32,500 nucleotides of DNA from assembly GCA_000320545.1 (NCBI GenBank), contig ADNK01003306.1:17501-50000 (forward strand), written 5' to 3'. This document shows, one piece after another, positions 11,509 to 22,670 of the stretch; the first letter of the stretch is position 1; every line of letters starts with the position of its first letter. Source of the DNA: Bigelowiella natans CCMP2755. Its lineage: Eukaryota > Cercozoa > Chlorarachniophyceae. The notes under the pieces were generated by a model. The model had not been told where the DNA came from. It made no database searches and worked only from the letters and a program-made list of their open reading frames with translations. Position numbers and translations under genes: made by a program.

Positions 11509-12181
11509 TTGCCACACGATTTCTCCTAATTCACCCAAAATTAGGTGCTGCATATAATTCGCAAGCATAAAGACTCTCGACGACCTGCCTCATGGCGGAA
11601 CCCAAAAGTGACCGACACGAAGGAAGAGGTATGTTTAACAGTAAGAATAACAGTAACAGTATTCTTTGATCTGTATTCGCCTCTTCTTTTCTCTGAGTCG
11701 TGATAGAATGGTTATACTCCAATACGCTCATAGCCACAACGTTCAGGCGCGCGCCCATGTATTTCTATACATTCTGCAACCATTGGGCAGCAGCCTCGAC
11801 ATTTTATTCGCCTTTCCATTTTCAAATATGTTGATGTGTATTATATTCGAGGAGTCCAATCACTACTTCTTCTGGCATCTCTATCTTTTCAGGCTACCGA
11901 GGCGTTGAAGAAGATTCGTAATCAGATACTAGCTGCGCCGAGGCTGGAAGTTGCCTTCAGGAAAATTGCGAAAGTAGGGTTTGCACCGAGAGTATGGGAG
12001 GAAATTATGAAATGCGTTGATGCATTACGTTGAATTATTATGCAGATTCATTTTAATTTGCTGCAGTGCAGCGTGATTTACCATTCTGTGTATTTTGTGT
12101 ATTTGCATACAAGTATATCTGTTTTGCCGGGCTCGTTGCATTTATAGCATATACAGAGCACACACGAACATCCCCCCCCCT

Positions 12182-12220
<39 letters not shown>

Positions 12221-12522
12221 AATGATTACAACGTCTTAATTAACTCACCACTTCAAATTGCCAGGAAGAAAGCGATTGCGGAAGTGCGAAAAAAGAAGGC
12301 GACCTGGGAAAATTCAGGCGAGGGAAAATGCAGAAGGTGATAAGGACTAGAATAGTGTTCTTTGGTCTCTGTGCTATCGTTTTGAATCCATGTGTGATAG
12401 AGTTCTGCTGTGAATCATAACCATAGGCCTTCGAAAATGCGTCTTTTGCCTTAGAAGTCGGGGAGCTCTCCGATATCATTAGCACCGATAGTGGCATGCA
12501 TATTATCCTCAGACTTCGCTAA
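10858..12522 (+). CDS. PIN1: Pin1-type parvulin peptidyl-prolyl cis/trans isomerase, without WW domain
   Basis: Complete 181-aa protein in seven exons: 10858-10971, 11049-11096, 11260-11310, 11545-11628, 11893-11973, 12265-12336, 12427-12522; all six introns are phase 0. It isomerises phospho-Ser/Thr-Pro bonds, typically in nucleus and cytosol. The parvulin domain fills residues 72-181. Catalytic and phosphate-binding residues of human Pin1 (H59, K63, R68, R69, C113, S154, H157) match H74, K78, R83, R84, C131, S172 and H175, in [28 protein letters not shown] and [12 protein letters not shown]. The usual N-terminal WW domain is replaced by a roughly 70-residue charged extension ([11 protein letters not shown], then a Lys-rich run), as in plant WW-less Pin1, so targeting must come from elsewhere. 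The start is the first ATG in frame with the conserved exons. Confidence 0.94.
11318..11505 (+). repeat. 17-bp tandem repeats and (AC)n in the Pin1 third intron
   Basis: The unit ATCCTACACCTTATC recurs three times between about 11320 and 11370. An (AC)n tract follows at 11471-11505. Both lie in the intron 11311-11544. The sixth coding exon is also preceded by a C-homopolymer and (TA)n tract (12171-12214) in its intron. Confidence 0.8.
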
Positions 12523-12913
12523 AAAGGCGATAACAAGCATCATAAAATCTAAACGATGGTGTGCATTCTGTTACATGCATTGTAAGTTTAACTGGACGAG
12601 AGAATCTTAGTAGACACTCTTTGGCCGCACCTCCATACCTAGTCTTGTCTCCGTACGTATATTGCTCAAAATGACAGGAGCGAGCTAGCGCAACAAAAGA
12701 GCTCGTCTCGCTCGAATGCGTGGGCATTCATTACGCTGATCGATAGTGCCTCGTCATACAATATGTATACACATGTGTCTTGCATAGAAATGCGCGACAT
12801 TGCAAACCAAAACAACAAGCATTTGATTGCATATGCATGAAACACATCACAGCGGAGACCAACGTACAGATTTAACATTAGCGCTGTAGCCCCTGCATTG
12901 CATAGCTATATAT

Positions 12914-13316
12914 GAGACGGATGTAATGAAATGTTTAAATTTTTTCAATGGTCATCCTAATGTAGCTATGCAATGCAGCGGCTACGGCGCTTAAGTTGTA
13001 TCTGTTGGTTTCCTTGGTCACATGATGCATGCATGAAAATGCACGATGATTAGGTCTAGCATGGCGCGCTTCTATAATTTCTCGCGCAGCAGCTCGACTT
13101 GTTTTTTCTGCGGGTGTGAGACGCGCAGTTTCGTCATTGCGATCCATGATCGCCGTCAGTTGTTTGTTGAATCTGAGTCTCTATGGGCCGTACTTGCTGC
13201 ATTGCAGAATGTGGTCCATATCTTGCAATGTGTTGCACGCAGCGCACGTTGCATAGCTATATATACATAACGATGACCATTGAAACAAATTTAATTGATT
13301 GATTACATCCGTCTTA
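12914..13316. mobile_element. MITE-like element with about 65-bp imperfect terminal inverted repeats
   Basis: The left arm (12914-12978, starting GAGACGGATGTAAT, containing TCAATGGTCATC and ending TAGCTATGCAATGC) reappears as an imperfect reverse complement at 13249-13316 (ends ATTACATCCGTCTT). The interior is GC-richer and carries no convincing gene. A further hairpin is formed by TGCATTGCATAGCTA at 12893 and its exact reverse complement at 12962. A related copy of the left arm is at 28602. No clear target-site duplication is seen and no transposase is coded. Confidence 0.6.
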
Positions 13317-13604
13317 CATATGTCACTGTTGACTGCACACATCGGTGTAGGTATTGTGATAATATATACTATATTCGTGTACCATATGTGCGCTCGTATG
13401 CTTTATGCGCTGTACACGTGTGCCGTAGGACATGTGACATATCGCTACGAAGCCTGTATCGTACATGTGGAGTGGCTGTGATCATTGTGAGTCTAGGCGT
13501 TTAGCATGGACGCAACATACACATAGCACTCATCATCGATCATAAATTCCTCTCATCCTCTTCTTTATTATATAGAATATTGGTTATAAATTCAGCAGCG
13601 CCAT

Positions 13605-13928
13605 ATGTTTCAATGCAAACGAAAATGCTCCAAACTGATCAAAGTAGTGGTGCGATTGATAACTCTAGGCAATGTGGAAGAAGACGTGCTCATGGAAGAA
13701 GAACATCTAGATATTTTAAAGTCCTCCTCCTCTGACTTCATTTCCGAAAACGTTATCGATGAGACTGGGCATCCCACAGTAGGAACTGCGGGTCCAGCTG
13801 TTTACCATAGCTACTTCCTCACCACGAGGCAGGATTGCAAGCTTATTTGTTTTACAACAACTCCCCTGCACACCACATCGAGGACGTTAGAAGTGGGATT
13901 GTATATGCTCGTGAATGGCCAGCAGTGA
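13605..13928 (+). CDS. Doubtful single-exon frame in the Pin1/ABT1 spacer
   Basis: A 107-codon frame from ATG to TGA with a mixed acidic segment (NVEEDVLMEEEHLDI) and a Ser run. It matches nothing I know and lies in the 3'-3' spacer between two convergent genes, downstream of the MITE-like element. It may be chance, UTR, or an exon of an unseen gene. A (GTA)n tract follows at 14041-14083. Confidence 0.2.
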   Translation: MFQCKRKCSKLIKVVVRLITLGNVEEDVLMEEEHLDILKSSSSDFISENVIDETGHPTVGTAGPAVYHSYFLTTRQDCKLICFTTTPLHTTSRTLEVGLYMLVNGQQ

Positions 13929-14047
13929 GGCTGCTGATCCCATCTTTGAACAACCGTGTATAATTGTAGGACATATCTTTTTTCGAATGTTTGGTATACG
14001 AATCACCAAAAACATGCACATCAATCTCTACATCATGAGTTGTAGTA

Positions 14048-14083
<36 letters not shown>

Positions 14084-14099
14084 AATGCGGTATGAGTGA

Positions 14100-14296
14100 C
14101 TACTGACTTTGTTTAAAGGTCCTGCGTACATCTTGTTCCTTAGACGACCCCAATGACACCTTTGATTTCTTCATACTTCCATCCCTTCCTTCTTCCTTAC
14201 TGCTTTTGTTATTCGCTGAGCTTCGGGCTATTCTTTTCCTTTTCATCGCTGCTACTGCCTTCGATTGATCAGCCTTTTAATTGTTGAGCGGATGTA

Positions 14297-14334
<38 letters not shown>

Positions 14335-15105
14335 TGGAAGCGATCGAAGTCAACTCCAATCCATTGTACACACACAATCACATATATGCGTCCGTGCGTG
14401 CTGGACTATCATTAACGTCACTCTGTTTCCAAATGCTGTTTTCTGCATATATTTCTTTTTTATAGTGATGGATGCTAAGGAAATTGAATAGAGGAGATAA
14501 CATTACGCTTTTCCCGTTATATTATCCTGGTGCATAAATATATAATTTTCTCTGTATTCACTGTTACGAAATCACTACCTTCTCGAGGTAGAATTTTGTC
14601 TCCTTCTGTGCTTCTATGGAACTGTTTCGGATCTATATACCGGCGGATAATGCAATGATGCGAAATAATGCCATTAGGAGAACTCAAACACATTCAATGT
14701 ATATTATGAGTGACATAAATTCTACTAGCTGTTCCCTCGTATTAACATGTTCGCGTTGTTCAAACCAACATTAAAAAAAAACTTAAACAACAAGCGTTTG
14801 AGACAGTGTTAACGAGAAACATCGAAGCAACACGTCAAAGATCTGCAATGATCTACATCAAAATGAAATGAACCAATCACCATCATCATCATCATCATCA
14901 TTATCATCATCATCACTAATATCAGGCAATCATCACCTTCTGATGCTTGACTTGGCTCGCAACACTAATACATTTTCATTGGTAGAATCAAAGTGTCAAA
15001 ATATACTGAAGATCTCACTTCCCAAACCCCCTCCTTTTTTTTATCAAAAATATGATCATCAATACCATCATCATCATCATCATTATCATCATGTAAAGCA
15101 GGTCA

Positions 15106-15138
<33 letters not shown>

Positions 15139-16831
15139 ATTACGCTATCTTTTCCGTGAGGTGGTTCCACTTAAACTTTTTGAGATACTTCATATTCCAT
15201 CGATCTGCTCAATCCAGCACACAAATGAACATCAACAATAACAACAACATCAACAACAAACGAAGTAAAACGGAGAAGGAGGATGATAAAAGATGGTGAT
15301 GGCGGTGCTATGCCCCCCCCCCCCTAAACGGGGAAGAAGAAGTATTCATATAAAATTCGATGCGTCCTATATTTTCCAATGTTTGTTGGATAAAACAGCA
15401 GATCTCAAGAATTGCAATGAGCATTACCTTCAGAGTAGTAGTCCCTCTTTTTCCCACCAATGGGGGTGTTGTTAAGTGCTAAGGCCACCTACCAATGGGA
15501 GTGGATCAACGGGAGAGAAGAAGGAAATAATGACAGTATAAAAACATAATAGAAGTATGAGAAAGAGACTGAAACAAATGGATGAGTATGTTAAACAATC
15601 TTGTTGTTCAAATCTCCACACCATCATGATTATAACGGCAAGAGGACATAAAAGGTCATTTTATTTCCAGATCTCGTATCTGGTGTTCTCCTTCAGAACA
15701 GTGTTTATCTAATATGTTAGATATCCTCGTAGGTCGCCACAAAAATAGCATGCCAGGCGTAAATGATGTATTATTACCTTTTTTGCCACTTTCTTATTCG
15801 CAAATTCAACCCAACCTGTTCGCCATTTAAGTGATGATCTTAACAATATCCAATGCGTTTGCAACTACATATGCAGAATGGCTTGGCATTTCTTAACCTT
15901 CCTCTAATATTTCACTAATTGTACACGTTTCGCAGTCCACTCACAGCCTTATTGCTTATATCCCTTGCAGTCAGTGTGCGTACATGTTGCTGCTGCTTGT
16001 GTTTCTACTGGGTAAACAACCAAAATTTACGCCCTCCTATCTAGTATGTATGGAACACCGTCTGTGTGCTTGACTCTGCGGTTTTTCCGATATTTTTTCC
16101 TTTTTCTTGTTATTGCCTAAGACATATATTATCCTCTTGTTATTTTTCCTTCTCATTGAATGAGTAACACTGCCCTTCCTAATGTCGTTAGTTCCACATT
16201 GAGCATGCAAGGTATTATTAATTATGATCCGAACACCATACATACCGCATCTTCTGGTGTGAGATAAATCCTCAAAATCCTTCCATATTGTGAGAGAATA
16301 GAACGCAATTTTTGTACGCGCATAAATGGAGGAATTGTACTTAAATATACGACCCCTAAACCAAAGTAGCATTAAGTGTGAAAAGTGCATTTATCGACAT
16401 TACATTTACACCTCCTGCATGTCCTTTGTAATATACGTGTAGATCTCTTTTGAAAATCGATATTTTGAAGAAAAAGCTTCTATATCACCAGTGTTGTCAT
16501 GTTTTTCCTTAAATTTGGACAATTTCTTGACTGAAAGAGGGCCGGCGCTGCTGTTTCTTTGAAGTAGCTCCTGGTTGGTGGCAATCTTCTGATCTGCTGT
16601 CTCAATTGATTCACTCTGCCCCTCTCCTTCAATTCCACAGCTTCTGTCCCCTTCGTCCTTCGTGTTGTCCTCCCCCTCTTCCTCTTCCCCCCCCTGCCCC
16701 TTCACAAGCTCCTCCTCATCATCATCATCTTCCCTCTCGTCCTTATTTGCTTCCATGCTCTTAGCTAACTCCCAGAGCCCCCCCTTCTGGCAGAAACGCC
16801 CTGAACCCGCATTATCCTCTTCAGTGCTCAT
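14100..16831 (-). CDS. ESF2: ABT1/ESF2 family RRM protein, pre-18S rRNA processing factor
   Basis: Complete protein of about 308 aa in nine exons (5' to 3'): 16831-16489, 16355-16246, 16116-16059, 15815-15778, 15488-15428, 15204-15144, 14964-14937, 14632-14579, 14273-14100. Yeast Esf2 and human ABT1 act in the nucleolar small-subunit processome. Recognition rests on the RRM-like core: GVVYLSTIPPFM, LRSILSQYGRILRIYLTPED, a basic loop, HTDGWVEFANKKVAKK, LNNTPIGGKK, DRWNMKYLKKFKWNHLTEKI, then QVKHQK, AQKETKFYLEK, SKAVAAMKRKR and RRTFKQ near the end. The first 114 residues are an acidic tail (EDDDDEEE and similar) that is longer than in human ABT1 and similar in length to yeast. The initiator is the only ATG in frame at the 5' end. 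Introns carry (CA)n and (CAT)n repeats. Confidence 0.93.
14300..14332 (+). repeat. (AC)n microsatellite in ABT1/ESF2 intron
   Basis: About 16 AC units in the intron between the eighth (AQKETKFYLEK) and last coding exons, intron 14274-14578. Confidence 0.85.
14868..15140 (+). repeat. (CAT)n tracts within and between ABT1/ESF2 introns
   Basis: CAT/ATC trinucleotide tracts at about 14878-14916, 15062-15091 and 15107-15138. They flank the 28-nt exon 14937-14964, which codes VASQVKHQK. The plus-strand His- and Ser-rich open frame over this stretch is a product of the repeat. Confidence 0.8.
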
Positions 16832-18126
16832 TTGAATACACGCAGCAGAGAGCTCATTCCTTGGGTATGGTCTTCTCCTTCTTCTTCCTTGTTGTTCTCG
16901 ATAGCTGTGTTGATCGGGGAGGAGGCTCTCAGCGGGCCGCTTCGACTGTCGACGCTGCCAACGCTATCGACTTGTACCACGAAATTAGACCAAATATTGA
17001 TCTAATAATATCTAAGCGACAACCGAATATCCTTGTCGTAACTCTCATTATCTCCCATGGAACGGCTCCTGCAGAACCGCTTCGTTGCGTCTCATCGCAC
17101 AAGCCGGCCCACGGGGGCTTGCTGGCTTGGACACACAAAATTCAATCGATAAAATTGGGCACGGCTCGCACCCCACGCTTGAGGTTTTCTCAAATGAACG
17201 AATGAAAGGAAAAAAGAAAGAAGCTTTGTCATTGACTGCATTTCCAAAGTGTTGCAAGACACTCGTCATTGCGCAGCGATGCGAACGCACGCTGCAAAGT
17301 GCGCGAGGTGTCTTGAACATCGCTCCCCTTGCCCACCTGCTTGAGGCACATCCAGCCATGTTGGCACCAGCTAGCCAGAGCACACCTTGTTGGCACGTCG
17401 AACAAGCACGAGTCTTGAATCTTGACCCTTGCTAGCTTGGAGGAACCCTTTCAGCCACTGCGAGGCGCACCCAGCTTGTCGCCGGCGCTTGTGCCAGTCC
17501 AGCAGCGACGTGCCCAGAGTGTGACATGCCTGGCTAGCTGACGTGTGTGTCACGTGCGCATCACATTGAAACGTCGAGATGACCACGAATCAATCTGTCC
17601 CAGTGTCAGTCGATCAATTCAATCAATCAGCTGCATCATTGGAATCATTTCTTTCACTCGATCGCCCAGTCCTGGAGTCAAGCAAGCGGACAAGTCCCAC
17701 ACACGCTAGCACGGGCGGGTGCACAGCACTTCGTTGACGCTTAAATTAATGCAAACCATAGCTCATCGCATGCTAGCATGTCCGCGCCACGTGTGCACCC
17801 TCTCTAGCTAGCTCTGGTCGTGTGCAGCAACCAGAGCACAGCGTGCTTTGCGCTGCTCCAAGCTTGCATTCTCCATTGCGCGAACGACCACTGCTGTGAT
17901 GAGTGTCATCGTGATGCGATCGTCATCAACCATGCTGCGCTGCATGCAGGCAACCAAAAACGAGTGTGTTTGATTCGTTCACATGCCATGCGAATGAGCA
18001 TTGTTGCAAAAAATTGAACGTGCCAAATGGCTAGATGGCACATGACTAGAGCAAAATTGATCCCACACCAGTCTGAACAGACCAAATGCTGCAAACAACC
18101 AGTCTCAAAGCCTCCAAATGTTGAAA
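16832..18126. other. GC-richer, stop-poor spacer between the two minus-strand genes
   Basis: No gene recognised. From about 16930 to 18120 several overlapping frames on both strands stay open for 60 to 116 codons at once, which points to base composition and not to coding. Words such as GCTAGC, CATGC and TGCATGCA recur, as in the patches at 5860-7120 and 9700-10340. The part next to 16832 is likely the promoter and 5' leader of the ABT1/ESF2 gene; the part next to 18126 follows the kinase stop codon. Confidence 0.55.
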
Positions 18127-21100
18127 TCATTGATGAAGTCTTTCACCTGTGACACTAAACTTGCAAATGGTCCTCATCAGCTCAGAATATTCCAAAGGTT
18201 TTTTCATGATGTGATCGAAACCGGGATTAACTCTGAACTCATCTGGCAATGCCGTCACAGCAATCACTGGAATGGTTAGAGGAATTTCACCATCCTCTCT
18301 GCCTTTGCCGTCGCTGCTATCATCGACTTTATCATTTATAATCTTCTGTCGACACTCACGTTTTGCAAGAATCTCTCCCTCTAAGCTTCGAATACTCTTC
18401 AAAATGTCCACACCGCTCATTTCTGACATGTGTGTTTCTGTTATTACCACAGGAAGAAGTTGTTTTTGCTTTGAGGATAACAGATTCCTGACTGCTTTCA
18501 ATAACACATTGCCATTGGAACATATGGTGCAGTTAACCCCAATTTTTTCTTCGCAATAACGCTTGCAGAGCATCTGTGAGAGAAAGTCATCATCTAAAAC
18601 GAAGACATGTATATTTTTTGAGACTTTCTCTTCCCCATTTCTCTGGGTTTTCTCTTTTTCAGGTTGAGACTGCTCATCGGATGTGTAAGGCAGAACGATA
18701 CCGAAGGTCGAACCTGTTCCAATTTCTATGTCAGTTGATGCATGTCTACAGTGTCTGTCAGTGTGAACAAGCATGTGCTTCTGTAATGCTAAACTAAAAA
18801 AAAAAGGATTTCACGTAGATATCAGAATACAGGTATCCGATAGACAATCCCGACGAATCTTGGAGAATTGCACACGTCATTCTGTTTCGCATTCCATGGC
18901 ATCTTCTTTCTGATTCTACTTTCAACAATCCATTGAACTACTAGTACATCACACAACCCTGTGGACTGCTGTCGACGTGGACCCATCCATCCATCTCAGC
19001 TACAATACTCTTCACGATCGCCAACCCCAACCTGATAAAACCATTTAAGAGTTGTTTAGCTCATATTTGTTGTGGTTCCAAGGCTCCACGCCCACAAATC
19101 GAATGATATCAATCTTTAATTGCTAATATTGTGAACCAAAACGACCCACTCTGCTCTTCTCTTCTTCGAATATTTGTTTCAAATTCAGTATTTGCATGGA
19201 AATATTCTCGCAACAATTAATTATTAAACGATGATCTACTAAATTATCTATTTTACTACCCGGTTCCCCCGTGCGTTCTTGCCGTACTGTCATTCTCTTG
19301 CTGAAATGGCTGGAATATTTTCTCCATCTTTTCTATATCGAAGCCACACCCCTCATCTTTCACTTGCAACAACATGTAGTGGTGTGCCATGTCCTTTCTA
19401 CCGGATGGCAAGGTACATAGACCGGGTACTAAAACACTGTTGGGTTTGGATAGCTTCCGTTCAGAAGAGATCCTCTTGGCGGAGAAAATGACCCGTTTAC
19501 TTGCGGGCGTAAACTTGATCGCGTTTGAGACAAGATTATTTAGAACTTGCGTTATCTTCATTTCTTCTATCGTTATACCGAAATGGAGAGTTGGATCTAT
19601 TTTTGTCTCTAAGATTACCTCCCTTCATAACAAAAAAGAAGAAATGAAATTAGTGAGATCATCGGAACGAAAGTAAATCGGCTACCTTCTCGATGCCAAA
19701 CTCCCCTGAAGAGAAGAGATACTTCTCAGCATCCTGTCGATGATAACTACTTGATGCTTGGGCTGAGAACTGGTGTTCTCTTTGTTCCGGGTGTTCTTAA
19801 CGGTGTAATCCAGCACTACGTCAACGGTGTTCGATAAGACCTATGGGAGACAACTCAGGGATGAGAAAGGTAAGTGCCATGTGTAAAGCACAGGAAAGAG
19901 AATAACGGAAATAGGTATATTCTTCTGATAGCCGATTGCAAATATCCCTATCCTAAACCCTTCCTCTTTACTGCTGTTTTCCAACTGTTGAAGTGTATAA
20001 TTCTTCATCGGAGTGGTAAGTAAATACTTCTGTGCGAGCAGGCATCACTACAATCCCTTAATTAAATTTCCCCAAATTAGTACATCTGCTACTGCAACAA
20101 TACAACCTTGGATCCGAATGCAATGCTATTAATACTCTCTAGATCTTCTTCTGAATACTGTCTGCTATTGTTTTCCTTCAATAATTTGCTGAATCCAACG
20201 ATGCTATTCAATGGGCTTCTCAAAACACGTGCCATATGTCTGAAGAAGTTTTCCTTATTCTGCAGAAGAAATAAAAGTAAAAGACCAAGAACAAGAAAGC
20301 TTTAGTTATTCATTTGTTCTTATTATGTTCCATCCCTATGACGTGACTTGTAGCTGTAGCACACATAGGAACAGCTCATACTGCCTACACCAACACTAAA
20401 CACCCTCTCTTCGTGTTGTCAAGGTATGCTACTCAATTAGAACCACACAATTTCTTCAATCCATTAGGTTGTTCGAGAGACCTTTTGAGCTTCTTCAGCT
20501 CTTTTCTTCTCCTCTTTCATGATGATCCTTTGTTCATAAATTTGCTTTCCAGTTTTTTTGAGATTCTTGAATTTCTTCCTTAACAACAGCTGGGACTTTG
20601 TAATATCTCTAAGAATATTCAATGCAATCTTTTGCGTCTCAGTTATTGTCTTTGCCTTGTCGTCAATTACGCAGAGAGTCCCTAATGATCTACCGGCAAT
20701 CGTCACCGGCATCGAGGCATAGAAACGAATTTTGGGTCCACCCGTCACGAGTGGGTTTTCAGCGAAGCGGTCGTCTTCGAGGGCATTAGGGACCACCATT
20801 ATTTTATCTGGTTGATGAATTGCGTGAGCACAAAATGCTTCGTCGCGTCCAGTGCTATCGACGTCAAGACCTAATACGAGGTAGTACACTCAGTGTTGTT
20901 TATGTGCGTTCATTTGTGTAGCAGACTAGCAGAGTTATACTATTTTTTCAAGCCTTCTACACATTACAAAAGATGAATACATACTATGTGTCAATCCACC
21001 ATCGTAGAATACTTTTGGTGCATATGCGTGTTGGCCTCCTCTCACCCTCCTCCTTCTTCTCTTGGTATCAATCGTCTACCTTTTTGGGATTTAAACCATT

Positions 21101-22137
21101 GTCGTCCTTTGTCTACAAAACTAATGGCTCCCATCCCGGTCTCGCAAACCATAGTTGCAAGCCACAGGATACTGTCGAAAACCTTCAAAATTACAGTGCA
21201 TTTTATATTTATCCTTTCTTTTCATAAAATTCCCTACTACTAAGGATATGTGTCTGTTCGCAGTGCGTTCGCAGTTCCACATTTCAAAGTATGCGACATG
21301 CACACTTGCGCCAACGATACCATTTCACATCGTCATTCAGCACCACCCCATCCATCACTTTGCGGTAATAAATGAATCTATGCAAGCCATGAATTCGTCT
21401 CAGAAATTTGAAAATAAAAGTGCTTTCGCCTTCTCCCCCATAGTGGTTGAATATCTAATTTTGGTGGTGCCTACAACCTCCTCGCGCTCGGTGTCCAAAA
21501 TATCAAGCGATTTTAGCTCAGCAATCCTTTCTTCCTCATCACTGGTTTTTTCAGCTGGGCGCCATTTCATTCGCTTCAAGTCCGGTAGCTTTTTCTGTAT
21601 TAAACAGAAACGCAGAAATGAACATACAGGACACTCTTGCGTAGTCACAACTATTCTAGGCATTTTAGCCCTATTATTTTTACAGCTGCCACGTAATTAT
21701 AAGTACTTTCTACTGACTACTGCTATATCACTATTGCTACTGCTAGCTTCTCCTACTCTCGGGCTACAATCCTAACAAACATACTACTACTACCGCGAGG
21801 TGCTCTCGTTTCTTTTCTGCTTGAAGAGGAACTTTCTGGCTGAGTTCCATGCTCCTGAATTTATTTGGCTTTTGTGCCTCCATTATGAGGCGCGCCTTGT
21901 TGATTGATTCAACCGCCTCTTTGATGCTATTCTTAATCTCTGGGTATTTCTATTTATCAGATAGTATCAGGAGGTTAAAATCTATTTTGTGAAAAGATGA
22001 CAATATCTCTTAGATTTTCTCCTGACCTTGATAAAATTGCATAGGGCTTCAGAACGCATACTACATAGTCTTTGGAGGACTTTTTTGCTCCGTTTGATGT
22101 TTTCTTTCAACTTAACTTCGCGAGTTGATGTTGACAT
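18127..22137 (-). CDS. Hybrid histidine kinase (GAF-DHp-HATPase-REC) lacking both phosphotransfer residues
   Basis: Complete, about 749 aa, ten exons (5' to 3'): 22137-22027, 21949-21794, 21594-21478, 21182-21080, 20870-20482, 20259-20107, 19840-19686, 19622-19260, 19031-18948, 18745-18127. Domains: helical N-terminus 1-110; GAF about 110-270 (DILDTEREE, VDKGRQWFKSQKG, FCAHAI, ASMPVTIAG, LGTLCVIDD); coiled linker; DHp from 293; ATPase 396-565; receiver 588-745. The N-box (NNLVSNAIKFT), G1 (DEGCGFD), F (IFQPFQ) and G2 (GGTGLGLAIVKS) boxes are intact. The H-box reads HMARVLRSPLN, so the phospho-His is Arg303 (codon 20227-20229). The receiver reads ITETHMSEMSG, so the phospho-Asp is Glu647 (codon 18436-18438); its acidic pocket (LDDDF), AVTA and MKKPL remain. 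Soluble, no membrane segment. Inferred to be a signalling pseudokinase or a scaffold. Confidence 0.94.
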
Positions 22138-22670
22138 GATACGCTGAGTTTTCTTTCTCTGTTGTTGTAGAAGTCTTCAAATGTTACGCCGGGGGATTCC
22201 AATTTTCGATTACCAAAGTTGAGAATCTCTTTCTAGTCTTTCCCCCATTCTTCCATTTACATTTTTCTTGTTAATGCACGATGTAATGCACCATGTGAAG
22301 ATGCAAGATACGGTTCAAACCCCCCTATGCCTTTCGAATAATTAGTGAAGGGATTTTATAGGTGCGACAATACTTATTCGGGAAAATGGAAAAGTGTTTC
22401 AGTCTCCTGACACTGAACGCTCAAAGGGATAGATCTAGATCTAGATCTAAGTGCCCTCCTTTTATCTTGACTAGCCTGGGGAAAACCGGGAATAAAAGGC
22501 ACCCCCGGGGTAGATCTACCTACACACCTTTTGGCTAGATTCTGCCGCCGGGGTTTGAGCACCCCAATAATTCCAATTCGTCGTAACACTCATGCACCGT
22601 GCCGATGATGAAATGAGGAGGAGAAGGAGGTGGAGGAGGAGGAGGAGGACCACACTCGCCCCATGGACAA
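22138..22670. promoter_or_regulatory. Divergent intergenic region with TAGATCTA palindromes
   Basis: It separates the kinase start (minus strand) from the start of the two-exon gene (plus strand), so it should hold both promoters. It contains three overlapping AGATCT words at 22426-22450 and CGGGGTAGATCTACC at 22505-22519; an inverted relative (GTAGATCTATCCCC) is at 23374-23387 beyond the plus-strand gene. No TATA-like element can be assigned with confidence. A (GGA)n tract lies at 22617-22650, just before the plus-strand ATG. Confidence 0.4.

Noticed and set aside
15900-16060. Alternative ABT1/ESF2 exon reading HTDGVPYILDRR
   Set aside because: Splicing at 16059 to 15815 gives HTDGWVEFANKK, which matches the family much better.
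17048-17586. Several overlapping long frames on both strands
   Set aside because: Simultaneous openness in opposing frames reflects base composition; no motif or splice structure was found.
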